From Platanthera guangdongensis (taxonomy: Eukaryota > Streptophyta > Magnoliopsida > Asparagales > Orchidaceae), in contig CM077151.1 of NCBI GenBank assembly GCA_039583875.1, positions 23,492,208 through 23,556,207 on the forward strand: a stretch of DNA of 64,000 nucleotides, given 5' to 3'. Made by a program: the position numbers and the translations under genes. Positions 54,461 through 64,000 of this stretch are shown here, piece by piece (the first letter of the stretch is position 1; every line of letters begins with the position of its first letter). The notes beneath the pieces were generated by a model. It searched no databases. It was not told the DNA's origin and saw only the letters and a program-made list of their open reading frames with translations.

Positions 54461-54691
54461 GCACAATTGTGGAACATTAATAATAATCTTAATAATCGAA
54501 GGAACATGGTTTGATTCTACGAAATCAATTAATCTAATTTTGTGTAAATTAGATAGAGATGCTGTTTTGGGATTTTTTCATCCTAGATAGAGTATTAAGT
54601 TCACCCGCTGTTAGAACTAATCACTTTATTTCTGCAAATGTTTGAATTCATAGAGATTTGTCTCATGACATTCTTTTTTGTAATTGTTTGC

Positions 54692-54763
54692 AGGAAAAGT
54701 GGAGATTGGAGGAGAAACAGTTGATTTTGACCCAGATGATGATGATCTGCTATTCGCTTAGAT
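54692..54763 (+). other. Terminal-exon-like coding piece in the copia H 3' region
   Basis: After a good acceptor (TTGTTTGCAG) comes GKVEIGGETVDFDPDDDDLL then FA and a TAG stop. It is too short to identify and is not a copia pol motif. It may be a captured last exon or an accessory frame. Confidence 0.35.
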
Positions 54764-54953
54764 CAATTATCAGTTTGAGTTTTCCAGTTTATTGCTTTAT
54801 TTTATGTTTGGAACATTTGGTTTGAGTTTAGCATTTGTTATCTAAAACTCATATTTATATTTCTGGAAAAACTCTTTTGTTTGGTCATTATTAACTATTG
54901 GATAAATAGTCTTTTTTCTTATGCTAACACTTATATACAATATAGGAGGAGAT

Positions 54954-55327
54954 TGTTGAGATATATATATATATATATATATATGTGTGTTAATGGGCTC
55001 CTTAACGGGTCGGTTAGGATCTGATAGGCATCCAAACCCGTAGTCGGGGATTTAGGGTTTCTCCTATAAATACCCCTGCTGGGGGCAACGGGGAGGCCAT
55101 TCCAAATTTGATGGTCACGCGGATGCTTCGAGCGCTCTAACATAACATACATACATTCTATGCAGCATCAAACGAAGCCTAAGAGAGACTATTCATTCCA
55201 TATGCTCCTCATTACATTGCTAACGCCTTATTTACAGATTAAACTGACTTAAAAACAGGTTTAAGTCCGAGACCTAAAGCAAGTCTACTGAACGATTAAG
55301 CCTTATCGGATAATCCTATTTCCTGCA
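54954..55327 (+). repeat. 3' LTR of copia H
   Basis: TGTTGAGATATATATAT (with an (AT)n run at 54959-54984) directly follows the purine tract AGGAGGAGAT. It holds a promoter/leader (CCTATAAATACCCC at about 55061). The proposed end is TTTCCTGCA at 55327, just before the cyclin fragment. No 5' LTR is present. Confidence 0.6.
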
Positions 55328-55328
55328 G

Positions 55329-55679
55329 GCCACAAAGCAATGCATTCTATGCGAAAGTTGGAGAAGTAATGCCGAGCTGGAACTGCTCTTCCTGTTGGAT
55401 TTTAGGATTAACATGAGCTCACACGAGTTCGAGAGCTACCTCTCCCCCTTAGAGAAGGAAATGACGGCGAGTCTCAACTCGAAGATCACAACCAACATTC
55501 AGGGCGTTGGCGACGACTTCATCGCCCAAAGCAAAGTACATAACATCAGTGGAAATGATGACCCAGAGAATGATTCTTGCACTCCCCATCCATTTAATGA
55601 GGTGCAGAAATGCCACATTGAGGAAATGCAACAATTTGACACAAATTTCCTTTTCTTATTATTATCATCACATTTCTAA
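55329..55679 (+). pseudogene. Cyclin U/P-type exon fragment
   Basis: Directly after AG at 55327-55328 the frame reads NAFYAKVGEV. After a short deletion that shifts frame it reads NAELELLFLLDFRINMSSHE then FESYLSPLEKEM. This matches the second exon of plant P/U-type cyclins (NNAFYAKVGGVS, MNxLELEFLFxLDF, YCxxLExEM), which bind CDKs in phosphate or growth control. The tail (55490-55679) is open but unlike a cyclin. No first exon was found. Probably a dead fragment. Confidence 0.6.
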
Positions 55680-55789
55680 CTCTTCACAATTGTTGTGTGG
55701 ATCCATCTCCATTGAATGTGCTTGACAGCAGTTGTATACAAACTTATATTCTAGTGTTAATTAAAGAAGAGTTTGATGCAATATTTTTA

Positions 55790-56485
55790 GAGCATTGTTA
55801 ATAGCACACCCCTCATTGAGCTAATAGCACACTTGCTTATGCACAAGGATTGTCTGCTTCCCCGGGTTTTTTCTGTATGGACAAACTATCGTAGTGTTAT
55901 AGCAGAGACATGAGACTTGTTATATATCTCACGTATTAGAGTTCCCGCTACCAAGAATGTTATGAAACAAATTATCTATGTATCTGATCCATGATCTAAG
56001 GTAAAGTATTATTTTACTACATTAGTACAAGCTTACATTTCACATTCATTATCTAATTATTGTTTTTAAGGATCAATTCATAATATACAAAGTCTCATAA
56101 TGAAAGGAGCACAACAATAACTGAAAAGATGTACTTGTTTAATTTCCATTTAACTTTGGCTTACTAGCATACATAATATTGTCTGTAGAGGTTAACGGTA
56201 CACTTATATCTTTATAGGTTGCTACAACATGGATTTTTGAGCATTTTGTGGAGTTTTGATCTATACGTTTGATCCAATTGTAGCAGATATAGTATGATGT
56301 AACTTCTCCATACTATTTAATATGTGTGAAACTGTTTTTTGTAGTGTTTTGAAATGTAAGTCAAATTATTATTATTTTCATTTTAGACGGTGTGTTAATA
56401 GCTAGGAGGTGTTGAATAGAAATTTGGGAGGGGCTACTATCGCAGGATTCTATTAGCAAGTTGAGTTGTGATATTAACAATGCTC
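55790..56485. mobile_element. hAT-type MITE, TSD TATTTTTA
   Basis: 696 bases bounded by GAGCATTGTTAATA and its inverse TATTAACAATGCTC, with an exact 8-base duplication TATTTTTA at 55782-55789 and 56486-56493. AATAGCACAC-like subterminal repeats. No coding frame. Confidence 0.82.
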
Positions 56486-56518
56486 TATTTTTATGTTTGT
56501 TCAAATTGATTATGATTC

Positions 56519-56967
56519 TGTTTGAGGTAGAAGTGGTAGTGGTGATGGGAAATGCTATATTCTCATCATCACCAACCTTTCTAAGGTGTTTAGATGAGCT
56601 TTTTCAATAGAGCTTTTTGCATGAAAGGTGTTTAGGGTTTTATGAGCTTTTCCAGTTATTCTCGCCTCTGCAAATATTCTCTCATTCAATGTTCTTCACT
56701 CATTCTCTGTTAACCTCTTATAACCTGGTTATTAAAGATTTATATAATATTTACTTATTTATGCAATAAATGATTAGCTTAAAATACCTTTTTATCATAA
56801 AAAATTAAACATCTATTATTAAAAATTATTCTGCCAAACAGAAGAATGTAAAACATATTTATAAAAAAGCACTCATGAAAATTTTCCAAACAATTTTCCG
56901 TTTTTCAAACTTTCCAAATAACTCTAATGTCACGATTTTTTTCATCACCGCCGCCCCAAATAGAGCC
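56519..56967. mobile_element. hAT-type MITE, TSD TATGATTC
   Basis: 449 bases with exact 8-base duplication TATGATTC at 56511-56518 and 56968-56975. The right end (reverse complement GGCTCTATTTGGGGCGGCGG) matches the left start TGTTTGAGGTAGAAGTGGTA imperfectly; the first five bases of the left repeat are missing. A relative begins at 63670. Confidence 0.7.
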
Positions 56968-56975
56968 TATGATTC

Positions 56976-58039
56976 CAAGTGAAAGTATAGTGCTTGCTCC
57001 TCAATTGCTACATAGTACATACTTTATATATATATATATAAATACAACATTTTATCAAATTTAAAAACACCATCAACTTATGTTCTTGATTCCAGGGTGC
57101 TAAAATAGCATTAGTGCAATTCGGGCCAACAATTATGAAATTTATACACATCCAATTGATAGAAAAATATCTTTAAAATCCTTGTTAAACAATATTTGAG
57201 TGAAATAACAATAATTTGTTGAATCATAGGCACTAATTTCAATTATTTACACAAAAATTTTGACAATCAACCCATCTGATTCAAGCAAAAACATTTCAAA
57301 ATTGCAAAAAAAAAAAACATCTTCAATCGTCACCCGGAGTCTGGAAAGTCGTGGGAACCATGCGACAAAGCATGAAATAAAATGCAAGGACACTTTATCG
57401 TGAGGAAACCTTTTTAAAACGGCCACTTTGATGGCTATGGCTCAAATATGGTTCATAAGTCAAACAGATCAAACCAAAATACAATCGGAGGATTTATACA
57501 CCGAAACTCATCCATGCTACTAGTGAACATAAGGGACGTTTGGCACGACTGATCACTCATCACCGTCACTAGGAAAAAAACATAGTTTTGAACATAAAGT
57601 GGATGTTCCTTAGGCGAGGTCGGACGTTCACAAATGACAGTGCATAACCACCAAGCTCACAATCGCCACCGTCATGCCAAACGAACTTTCAATTACATCA
57701 GGACATTGATACAGAATCAAAGCGGCAATGTGCTACAAAAAGCTTTTCATTTTGATATTTGTTTTGGGGATTTGGCTATAAACACCCCCATCCCCCAATT
57801 GTATTTCATCACTTTAATCTTTTATTACCCAAAACTCACGTTTGGCAATTCTAGTCTTCAATTCTTATATTTTTTGGGGGAAATATCTTCTAAGGATCTT
57901 CGTGTGTTTGCATGGATAAATTCTCATGAGAAGTTCTTTTTCCTTTTTCCTTTCCACTGCATCACAAACCCTAAACAAAACTACTAAAAATTAGTTCAGC
58001 TCATAACTTGATCCCAATACAAGTATAGGGATCCTGCAA
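56976..58039. other. Intergenic stretch with a small MITE-like element
   Basis: AT-rich DNA with an (AT)n run at about 57026-57042. At 57533-57697 an approximate inverted repeat, GACGTTTGGCACGAC against the complement of GTCATGCCAAACGAAC, encloses 165 bases. No clear duplication flanks it. No gene seen. Confidence 0.45.
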
Positions 58040-58402
58040 TTTTTTTAAAAATTGAAACCTGAAACCTCTACCTCTTCAGGAGTCACTATTGCGGCCACAA
58101 TTCCAGATCTATCAAGCTTGTGCTGTATCGGGATTCTGAATGAGATCCCAATAACATCTAGTTGTTTTCCCCTCCATTTGTGAGCTCATCTTCTTCTCTA
58201 CATCTCCTGCATATCAATACTTCAATGTGTCAGGAATCACTATTGCGGCCACAATTCCAGATCTATCAAGCTTGTGCTGTATCGGGATTCTGAATGAGAT
58301 CCCAATAACATCTAGTTGTTTTCCCCTCCATTTGTGAGCTCATCTTCTTCTCTACATCTCCTACATATCAATACTTCAATGTGTGGATGCATTCTCAACA
58401 CA
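58040..58402 (-). repeat. LTR-like segment with a two-copy 154-base tandem duplication
   Basis: 58077-58230 is repeated at 58231-58384 with only a few changes (CAGGAGTCAC versus CAGGAATCAC at the start). On the minus strand the segment begins TGTTGAGAATGCATCC after a purine tract ACAAATGAGGGAG, like a copia 3' LTR. Otherwise no element could be defined. Confidence 0.5.
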
Positions 58403-58881
58403 CTCCCTCATTTGTAGTCACAGACAAAACTACCTACATAGTGATTGGCCGTGTGATCAAGTATGCCTAGCCACGCTCAGTTGAGTGGAAACCCAGTCAA
58501 TGTGCATGCAAAGTTACCTTACGAAGACTACAACAATATTTTCCTTACTTTTTATTGGGTGACATAAAAATGGAAAAGTAGATTTGCCTTACTTACTATG
58601 ATATCAAAATAGTCCCACATCAAAATACTCATGTAACCTACTAACCTTATTGACTTAATATAGTTCCGCCAGCTTCACCTACTAACAAAAGGTCGCCTAG
58701 CACCCTAATACAATGCCATGGCTTCAGAATGAATAAAGTGGGAAAAAAATTCAGTGAAGCACACAGATTGCATAATTTACCATGCTTTTTTCTTCATACT
58801 CCCCAAAACCCATGAAGAAAAAACAGTACAAAGTTTTGCAGAATTGTAAATATACTAGCCACACTGACATGTTTATTTATT

Positions 58882-58998
58882 CTATACAGATGGTTGCTCC
58901 TTTCTGCACTTTGGGCAGCAACATTTGAAGCCATAATCAGCAAGTAAATTTTGCCTCTCCTCATAAGGAAGCTCCTCATCAATATATGAAATAGTAAT
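58882..58998 (-). CDS. Last exon of a SET-domain (SMYD-like) protein gene
   Basis: 117 bases, phase 0: ITISYIDEELPYEERQNLLA, DYGFKCCCPKC, RKEQPSV and stop TAG at 58882. ISYIDE is the end of the SET fold, where the Tyr helps bind the substrate lysine. CxCPKC is the post-SET zinc cluster. Known relatives are plant SDG proteins such as SDG35/At1g26760 (protein lysine methyltransferases). Acceptor ATTCAG is good. The protein ends soon after the post-SET cluster. Confidence 0.8.
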   Translation of the reverse strand: MTISYIDEELPYEERQNLLADYGFKCCCPKCRKEQPSV

Positions 58999-59079
58999 CT
59001 GAATTTTTTTAGCTGAAGATAAATAAGTGATATTTGCAGCTAAATAATCAAATAAAATGATGCCAAAATATAACATTAC
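58999..59079 (-). other. Intron between the last two SET-gene exons
   Basis: 81 bases, GTAATG to ATTCAG on the minus strand. AT-rich, of ordinary plant size. Confidence 0.7.
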
Positions 59080-59136
59080 CTCCTCTCCTACTGAGATTGG
59101 GCGAATCGCAATTATGACTGCCCGTCCGTCTCTATC
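59080..59136 (-). CDS. Penultimate exon of the SET-domain protein gene
   Basis: 57 bases, 19 residues: DRDGRAVIIAIRPISVGEE. In relatives this follows the NHSCxPN motif and precedes V/ITISYID. Acceptor CTTCAG, donor GTAATG. The NHSCxPN exon was not found upstream to 64000, so it lies beyond copia B or outside the window. Confidence 0.78.
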
Positions 59137-59392
59137 CTGAAGTTTGAATTAGCATCAAGCACGAAGCACAAATAATCTTCAAATTGATATAAAAAAACAA
59201 AATGGTTTGCAGTAGAAAACCGCTCTAGTATCTACTTCAAGCCTATCAAATTGAGGAGATCTGTCTAGAGACATGATCAAGGTATATACAGTAAGGACTT
59301 TTTCTTATCCATATTATTCCGTTTCAATCTCGCATCATCGTAAAAATTAAAAAATTTTAACAACAACACTTGAACAAATGAACATTGAACAC
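59137..59392. other. SET-gene intron left of copia B
   Basis: AT-rich intron. The last 30 bases (ACTTGAACAAATGAACATTG) recur at 63557-63576 right of the copia, a short tandem duplication that predates the insertion. Confidence 0.55.
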
Positions 59393-59575
59393 TGTAAAGA
59401 AAGGTCCAAACCTTGTATATACTTCTTGAATACAAAAATACAAGTATGAGTACAAATATATATAGGAGAGATGAGAGAAAAACTTAGTTATACAAACAAT
59501 GTGAGACTAAGCACTAAATCCTATATGGGTCATATTAATGGGTCCATACATCATGTTTCCTAATATTCTCTAACG
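59393..59575 (-). repeat. 3' LTR of copia B
   Basis: 183 bases. The adjacent GCTCCCCCGCAAGCTGG is the complementary purine tract. The terminal A of TAACA has become G. Confidence 0.86.
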
Positions 59576-60194
59576 CTCCCCCGCAAGCTGGAGCGTACAA
59601 GTCATACGCGCCAAGCTTGGATAAGAACTGATGGTACATTTGTTGTGGTAATGTCGTGGTGAGAATGTCGGCAACTTGCCCTGACGCAAGAACATACTTC
59701 AGCTCTAACTTCTTTAATTGAACCTTTTCACGAACGAAATGACAGTCAACTTCGATGTGCTTGGTCCGCTCATGAAACACGGGATTCTTCGCAATGTGAA
59801 TTGCAGCCTGACTATCGCAAAACAAGGTTGCTGGTGAGGATAAAGTGACCCCCAAATCACCAAGTAGAACCTCAAGTCAGGTGAGTTAAGATACAACCGT
59901 TGTCATTGCACGATACTCGGCTTCAGCGGATGACCAAGCAACAACAAACAGCTTTTTGCTACGCCAAGTAATAAGATTCCCCCCAAAGTAGGTACAAAAG
60001 CTTGTAGTAGAGCGTCGATCATCCAGGGAACCCGCATAGTCCGCATCTGAGTATGCAACAAGAGATAGGGAGGAAGATGACTTATATACAATCCATGTCC
60101 AGGAGCTGTCTTCAAATATCTGAGGATGTTTCCACTGCCTGGAGATGAGAAGTCCAAGGAGCGTGCATAAATCGGTTGACAACTCCAACAACAA
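59535..60194 (-). pseudogene. RNase H of copia B
   Basis: YSDADYAGSLDDRRSTTSFC, LITWRSKKLFVVAWSSAEAE then, after a stop, [20 protein letters not shown] and [21 protein letters not shown] frameshift near 59880 splits the domain. Confidence 0.82.
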
Positions 60195-61197
60195 ATGAAA
60201 TATCAGGTCTTGTAACTGTTAGGTAAATCAATTTTCCAACAAGACGCCGATAATACTCAAGGTTCGTAAGCAGGGAATCAAAGTCAGAACCATGAGCGCA
60301 AAACTTGCGGTTGGCATCCATCGGAGTTTCTACAGGTTTACATCCAGAATAGCCAGCATCATGGAGGAGATCAAGACAATACTTTCGTTGGGACAGAACA
60401 AGACCATCGGGTCGTCGCACAACCTCAAGTCCAAGAAAGTATTTTAAACCCCCCAGATCTTTTGTCTGGAAAACGAAGTTCAAGTGTTGCTTGATTTTCT
60501 GTATCTCTGTGGTGTCATCGTCATTAATCAAGATATCATCCGCATATACCAAGAGAATGACAGTCTCAGTTGATTGATGACGAGCGAAGAGAGAGAAGTT
60601 GGTCGAGCTCGGCTTGAATCCAACATCGCGAACAGCCTTACTAAACTTTTCAAACCAAGCCCGGGGAGACTGTTTGAGACCATAAATAGATTTACGAAGA
60701 AGGCATACACAAGACTCCCTCGTGGTCTCAAACCCGGGAGGTTAATGCATGTAGACTGTCTCTTGAAGGTCGACATTCAAAAAGGCATTTTTAATATCGA
60801 GCTGATGGAGAGGCCAGTGTCGATGCACAGCCAAGGAGATCAGTACTCGAACAGAGTTCAACTTGGGAACGGGAGAGAAGGTTTCATCATAATCAAATCC
60901 ATGTTGTTAAGAAAATCCACGTGCCACAAGTCAGGCCTTGAGCCGGTCAATTGTCTCATCTGGAGCATGTTTTATAGTAAATACCCACTTGCAACTGACA
61001 CGCGAATATCCGGGTGGAGGAGGAACCAGATCCCAAGTCTGGTTAGACAAAAGAGCAGTCATTTCCACGTTCATGGCCGCGCGCCACCCTGGATGTAGAA
61101 GAGCCTCTTGCACAGAGTTAAGAATAGAAATGGAGGAGAGGGAGAGAGCAAACTTACGTAGTGGAGCAAGGTGATGCATAGAGACATAATAAGCCAT
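60112..61197 (-). pseudogene. Reverse transcriptase of copia B
   Basis: QTWDLVPPPPGYSRVSCKWV with FTIKHAPDETIDRLKA, then a stop, LQETVYMH-like LDVDLQ text and ARLFAMLDSSRARPT (60776-60528). After a frameshift follow VYADDILINDDDTTEIQKIK (YVDD now YADD), LKYFLGLEVVRRPDGLVLSQ and RPDISFVVGVVNRFMHAPW. Confidence 0.82.
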
Positions 61198-62483
61198 GGG
61201 GTGAGCTGTAGATGGTAATGCTGGATCGTCAGTCTGCGAGATAGCACTGGTATAGGGAGGCTGCTGTAAAGCTCCAGAGACCGGGGTACGATGAGTGTAG
61301 ACACGAATAAGGGGTGGTTTGGATGGTGGAGGTGGAGCCGGTGTCGGAGGGGGGGTGGAAGTAGCGGTGGTAAAGAAGACGTGACGGGAACAATCAGACG
61401 AGGAATGGAAGGGGAGACAGGAGGAGCGATGACAGATGATGAGTCGTTAAATGGGTGAGCCTCCTGAAAGGTGACATCGGCAGAGACGACTTTGTCAGGA
61501 GTCGGAGAATAACACACACAGTCTTTCTGAGTCCGAGAGTACCCGAGAAACACACTTGCGGGCCCGGGGAGCAAACTTATCTGTGATCGGACCGAGATTG
61601 TGAACATAGAATGTACAACCGAACACAAGAGGCGTGAGAGTCAATGGGGATTGGGACAGAAAGAGGAGACTAAACGGAATGGAATGGTCGACCACAGAAG
61701 AGGCATGCGATTGATGAAATGACATGTCGTAGAGACAACAAAGTTCCAAAAACGAGTATGAACATGCATTTGGAGCATGAGGGACCGAGCAACATCAAGA
61801 AGATGTCGATTATTTCGCTCTACCACACCATTTTGATGGGGCGTATATGCACATGAAGTTTAATGTATAATACCGAACTCGGTGCATAAGTTCACAAATG
61901 TCCAGCTAGTATATTCCCTGTCATTATCTGTGCGAATAACCTTTAAGTGAGAGGGGAACTGTGTACATATTTTCGCTAAGGAAGGCACGAAATGTAGTGG
62001 TTAGTTCAGCACAATCCCGAAGTAAGTATAATCAGGTTAAGCGTGAATAATCATCAATAAAAGTGACATAATATCGATAGCCAAACATACTAGGGGTTTT
62101 ATAAGGGCCTCAAATATCACAATGTACTAATGAAAATGGATCACTTCAAGGACAAGTAGGAAAAAAAGAAACACGATGTTGTTTGTCAAATATACATGAC
62201 TCACAAGAAAACTCATGTAGAGAGATATCTGAAAGAGCCTTCTTGAGAATCTGGAGGGGAGCATGCCCGAGACGACGATGTCAGTCTGTAGTAGAGACAA
62301 CAGAAAAAGCTGAAGGAGGGACATCGAGGAGATAGAGTTCATTTGACAACCGTCTCTTACCAATGATATTCTGCGTGTTCTGATCCTGCACAACAAAGGT
62401 AGAAGGTGAGAAAGTAACACAACAATTGAGGTCTTGTCTGAGGCTGCTAACGGAGAGTAAGTTAAATGGGGAACCGGGAACAT
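61071..62483 (-). pseudogene. Integrase and linker of copia B
   Basis: Blocks [18 protein letters not shown] (61826-61641), VFGCTFYVHNLGPITDKFAP and SRVLSDSERLCVLF, then a Pro/Ser linker. Upstream, pre-integrase text LYLLDVPPSAFSVVSTTD followed by RHRRLGHAPLQIL-like sequence is at about 62340-62220. Stops at 61860 and elsewhere. Confidence 0.75.
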
Positions 62484-63363
62484 GAAGAGCAGAAGTCAGA
62501 CAAAGTGGGTGTGAGGGGTATATCAGCAGCACCAGAGACGGAGATGGTATCACCATTTGCCATAATGATGAACTTGGGGTGAGCAGTCACTGAATATTGT
62601 GGAGGGCGTTACGAAGTAATGTAATGCGTGGCACCCGAGTCCACAATCCAGTGAGAGCTTTGCGAGAGACAAGAAATACCTTCATTGGAAATAGATGTGA
62701 CAGAGCCAGATGAGCGAGAGATCGCCCCTTGCGGGTGTTGGAGCTGAGTGCGTAGAGCATCAATGTCTGCCCGAGCAGAGGCGGCAGAGTCCAGGGCAGG
62801 AGCGGCAAGAGCAGCAGGACGATCAGCCAGAGCAGGAGCAGCAAGATGTGGTGGTAGACCTAGCAGGTGTCCTCAAGATGGTCATCTCGTCTGCAATAGG
62901 TGCACTTAAACAGAGATTTGTCATACCGACCTCGTCCCCGAGACGTGTTACGGCCCCCATGGGTTGAGGACCCCCGAGTATGTGGAGCTGGTGAAGAGTG
63001 TTGTAGAAGCGCTGGGGAGAGAGTAACAGGAGTATCCGGGGGCGGGGTGATCTTCAGAAGCATGGAGCACACATCAGATAAAGATGGGGTGGTAACAGGG
63101 GAAGCCGCAGCGAGTAAAGAGGAACCCGTGACGGAAAGAAACCCTATCCGCACGGGAGTGGGGTCCACGTGCCAGAGTGAGAAAAGACTATAAAAGAGCG
63201 TATGAGAGAAGGAGGAGGTGGATCCACGGGAGAGGGGACGGAGGCGGGGAGAAATAAGAGAGGCCGCAAAACCGAGCAATTAGGCAGAAACGTAAGCCGC
63301 CCGGTTAACAGGGGAACTGGGTGGTTGGAGAAAAACTGGCCGGACCGTACAGCTTTGATACCA
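62484..63363 (-). pseudogene. Shortened gag, zinc knuckle and protease of copia B
   Basis: Frame 63279-62860 ends KCTYCRRDDHLEDTC, the zinc knuckle. Protease-region sequence around 62650 reads SQSSHWIVDSGATHYI-like text in broken frames (catalytic Asp kept, unlike copia A). Only about 500 bases separate the primer site from the knuckle, so most of gag is deleted. Confidence 0.65.
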
Positions 63364-63544
63364 TGTAAGGAAAGGTCCAAACCTTGTATATACTTCTTGA
63401 ATACAAAAATACAAGTATGTGTACAAATATATAGGAGAGAGGAGATGAAAACTTAACTATACAAACAATGTGGGACTAAACACTAAATCTTATATGGGTC
63501 ATATTAATGGGCGAATACATCATGTTTCCTAATATTCTCTAACA
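63364..63544 (-). repeat. 5' LTR of copia B
   Basis: 181 bases, ends CTCTAACA before the TSD AACAC. About a dozen differences from the 3' LTR (near 7%). Confidence 0.86.
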
Positions 63545-63669
63545 AACACCAACGACTTGAACAAATGAACATTGAGCACCATCCTCTTATCCTATAATAG
63601 AAAATGTCTACACGCAGCCTAACACATTTATAGACTTAGTCAACTGTTGAGCACAGATTAACTAAGGCT

Positions 63670-64000
63670 TTGTTTGGGGCGGTGGTGGCGATAGAAATAG
63701 TGGTGGGAAAACAATGGTGGCATTAGAGCTGCCTAGAAAGCTGTTTAAAAAGTAAATAAAAAATAGTCTTACATCTAAAATAAGCACATAAGAAGCACAT
63801 AATTTTAATATTTTTGTGAGCATCTGAAAAAGAATACCATGTTTCCGCTTTATTTTCTAAAAGCCAATGTCAGGCTTCTTAAGCAAACCATACAACTTCC
63901 AACAAGTATGTGAAATCAGTCATCTTAAAAGTGTATATCAGCCTTTCAATTTCATGCTTGGAGCACTGTGTTTTCCAAGGTATGCTGGGCTATTGGCGAA
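63670..64000. mobile_element. Possible MITE related to 56519-56967, right end beyond window
   Basis: GGCTTTGTTTGGGGCGGTGG and TGGCGATAGAAATAGTGGTG match the terminal region of the hAT MITE at 56519-56967 (reverse complement of its right end). No matching right end is seen before 64000. The rest of the stretch is AT-rich and without a gene. Confidence 0.45.

Larger units (their letters stand above)
59393..63544 (-). mobile_element. Copia element B (same family as copia A), TSD AACAC
   Basis: LTRs 59393-59575 and 63364-63544 (TGTAAAGAAAGG/TGTAAGGAAAGG to CTCTAACA). Exact TSD AACAC at 59388-59392 and 63545-63549. Primer site TGGTATCAAAGCT on the minus strand at 63351-63363. It is 4152 bases, about 1.1 kb shorter than copia A because the repetitive leader and most of gag are missing. 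Protease to RNase H are present but broken by stops. It is sense to the SET gene, in a presumed intron. Confidence 0.9.

Noticed and set aside
57634..57987. 117-codon frame as a gene
   Set aside because: Starts inside a MITE-like inverted repeat and has no conserved motif.

Overview
This window is nuclear DNA of a flowering plant. It shows GT-AG introns, genes with plant orthologues, plant-lineage Ty3/gypsy and Ty1/copia retrotransposons primed by initiator-Met tRNA, and hAT-type MITEs. A monocot is possible from the wording of the host protein, but I cannot place the species. There are no bacterial features; most long open frames are retrotransposon pol fragments.

Host genes. Two genes lie on the minus strand. 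The first is a chorein N-terminal bridge-like lipid-transfer protein (BLTP3/UHRF1BP1-like, the family of Arabidopsis At3g20720). Its start codon is at 50290 and I can follow 13 exons down to 12997: 1115 coding bases, about 371 residues, every junction GT-AG, and an open frame throughout. The rest of the gene should lie left of the window. The second is a SET-domain (SMYD-like) methyltransferase gene. Its last two exons are at 59080-59136 and 58882-58998; upstream exons should lie right of the window.

Layout. 1-4470: decayed minus-strand Tat-lineage Ty3/gypsy. 4555-10479: plus-strand non-autonomous Ty3/gypsy with both LTRs, target-site duplication (TSD) GGATT and an hAT MITE in its 5' LTR. 10485-12835: integrase fragment and a minus-strand LTR. 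12997-13064: exon 13. 13065-19336: intron 12, with a del/Tekay-like LTR plus gag. 19337-20483: exons 12 to 6. 20484-23681: intron 5, with copia debris. 23682-23770: exon 5. 23771-49605: a 25.8 kb intron 4. 49606-50290: exons 4 to 1. 51151-52901: inverted-repeat element carrying intron-containing UDP-glucose pyrophosphorylase exons joined to another coding piece. 53000-55327: copia remnant with LTR. 55329-55680: cyclin U/P-type fragment. 55790-57700: MITEs. 58040-58402: LTR-like tandem duplication. 58882-59136: SET gene exons. 59393-63544: copia, TSD AACAC.

Intron 4 is a nest that can be ordered from TSDs. A chromovirus-like element (E, 24117-41665, TSD GGAAG) was invaded by a nearly intact 9.4 kb chromovirus (D, 24444-33855, TSD GGAAG), by a Reina-type chromovirus (F, 34534-39831, TSD GACGA) and by a palindrome-rich MITE (39910-40378). 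Beside it a small non-autonomous LTR element (G, 42047-48859, TSD GATTA) carries a copia element in its 3' LTR (43354-48606). Without insertions intron 4 would be about 1.5 kb. The elements inserted directly into it (E, G) are antisense to the host gene. The sense-oriented ones (F and the copia) are found only nested inside them.

No wholly new enzymatic system is evident. The items most worth follow-up are the inflated but splice-intact host gene, the chimeric UGPase-carrying element, the 340-codon open frame in the non-autonomous gypsy element, and two MITEs built from palindromic arrays.
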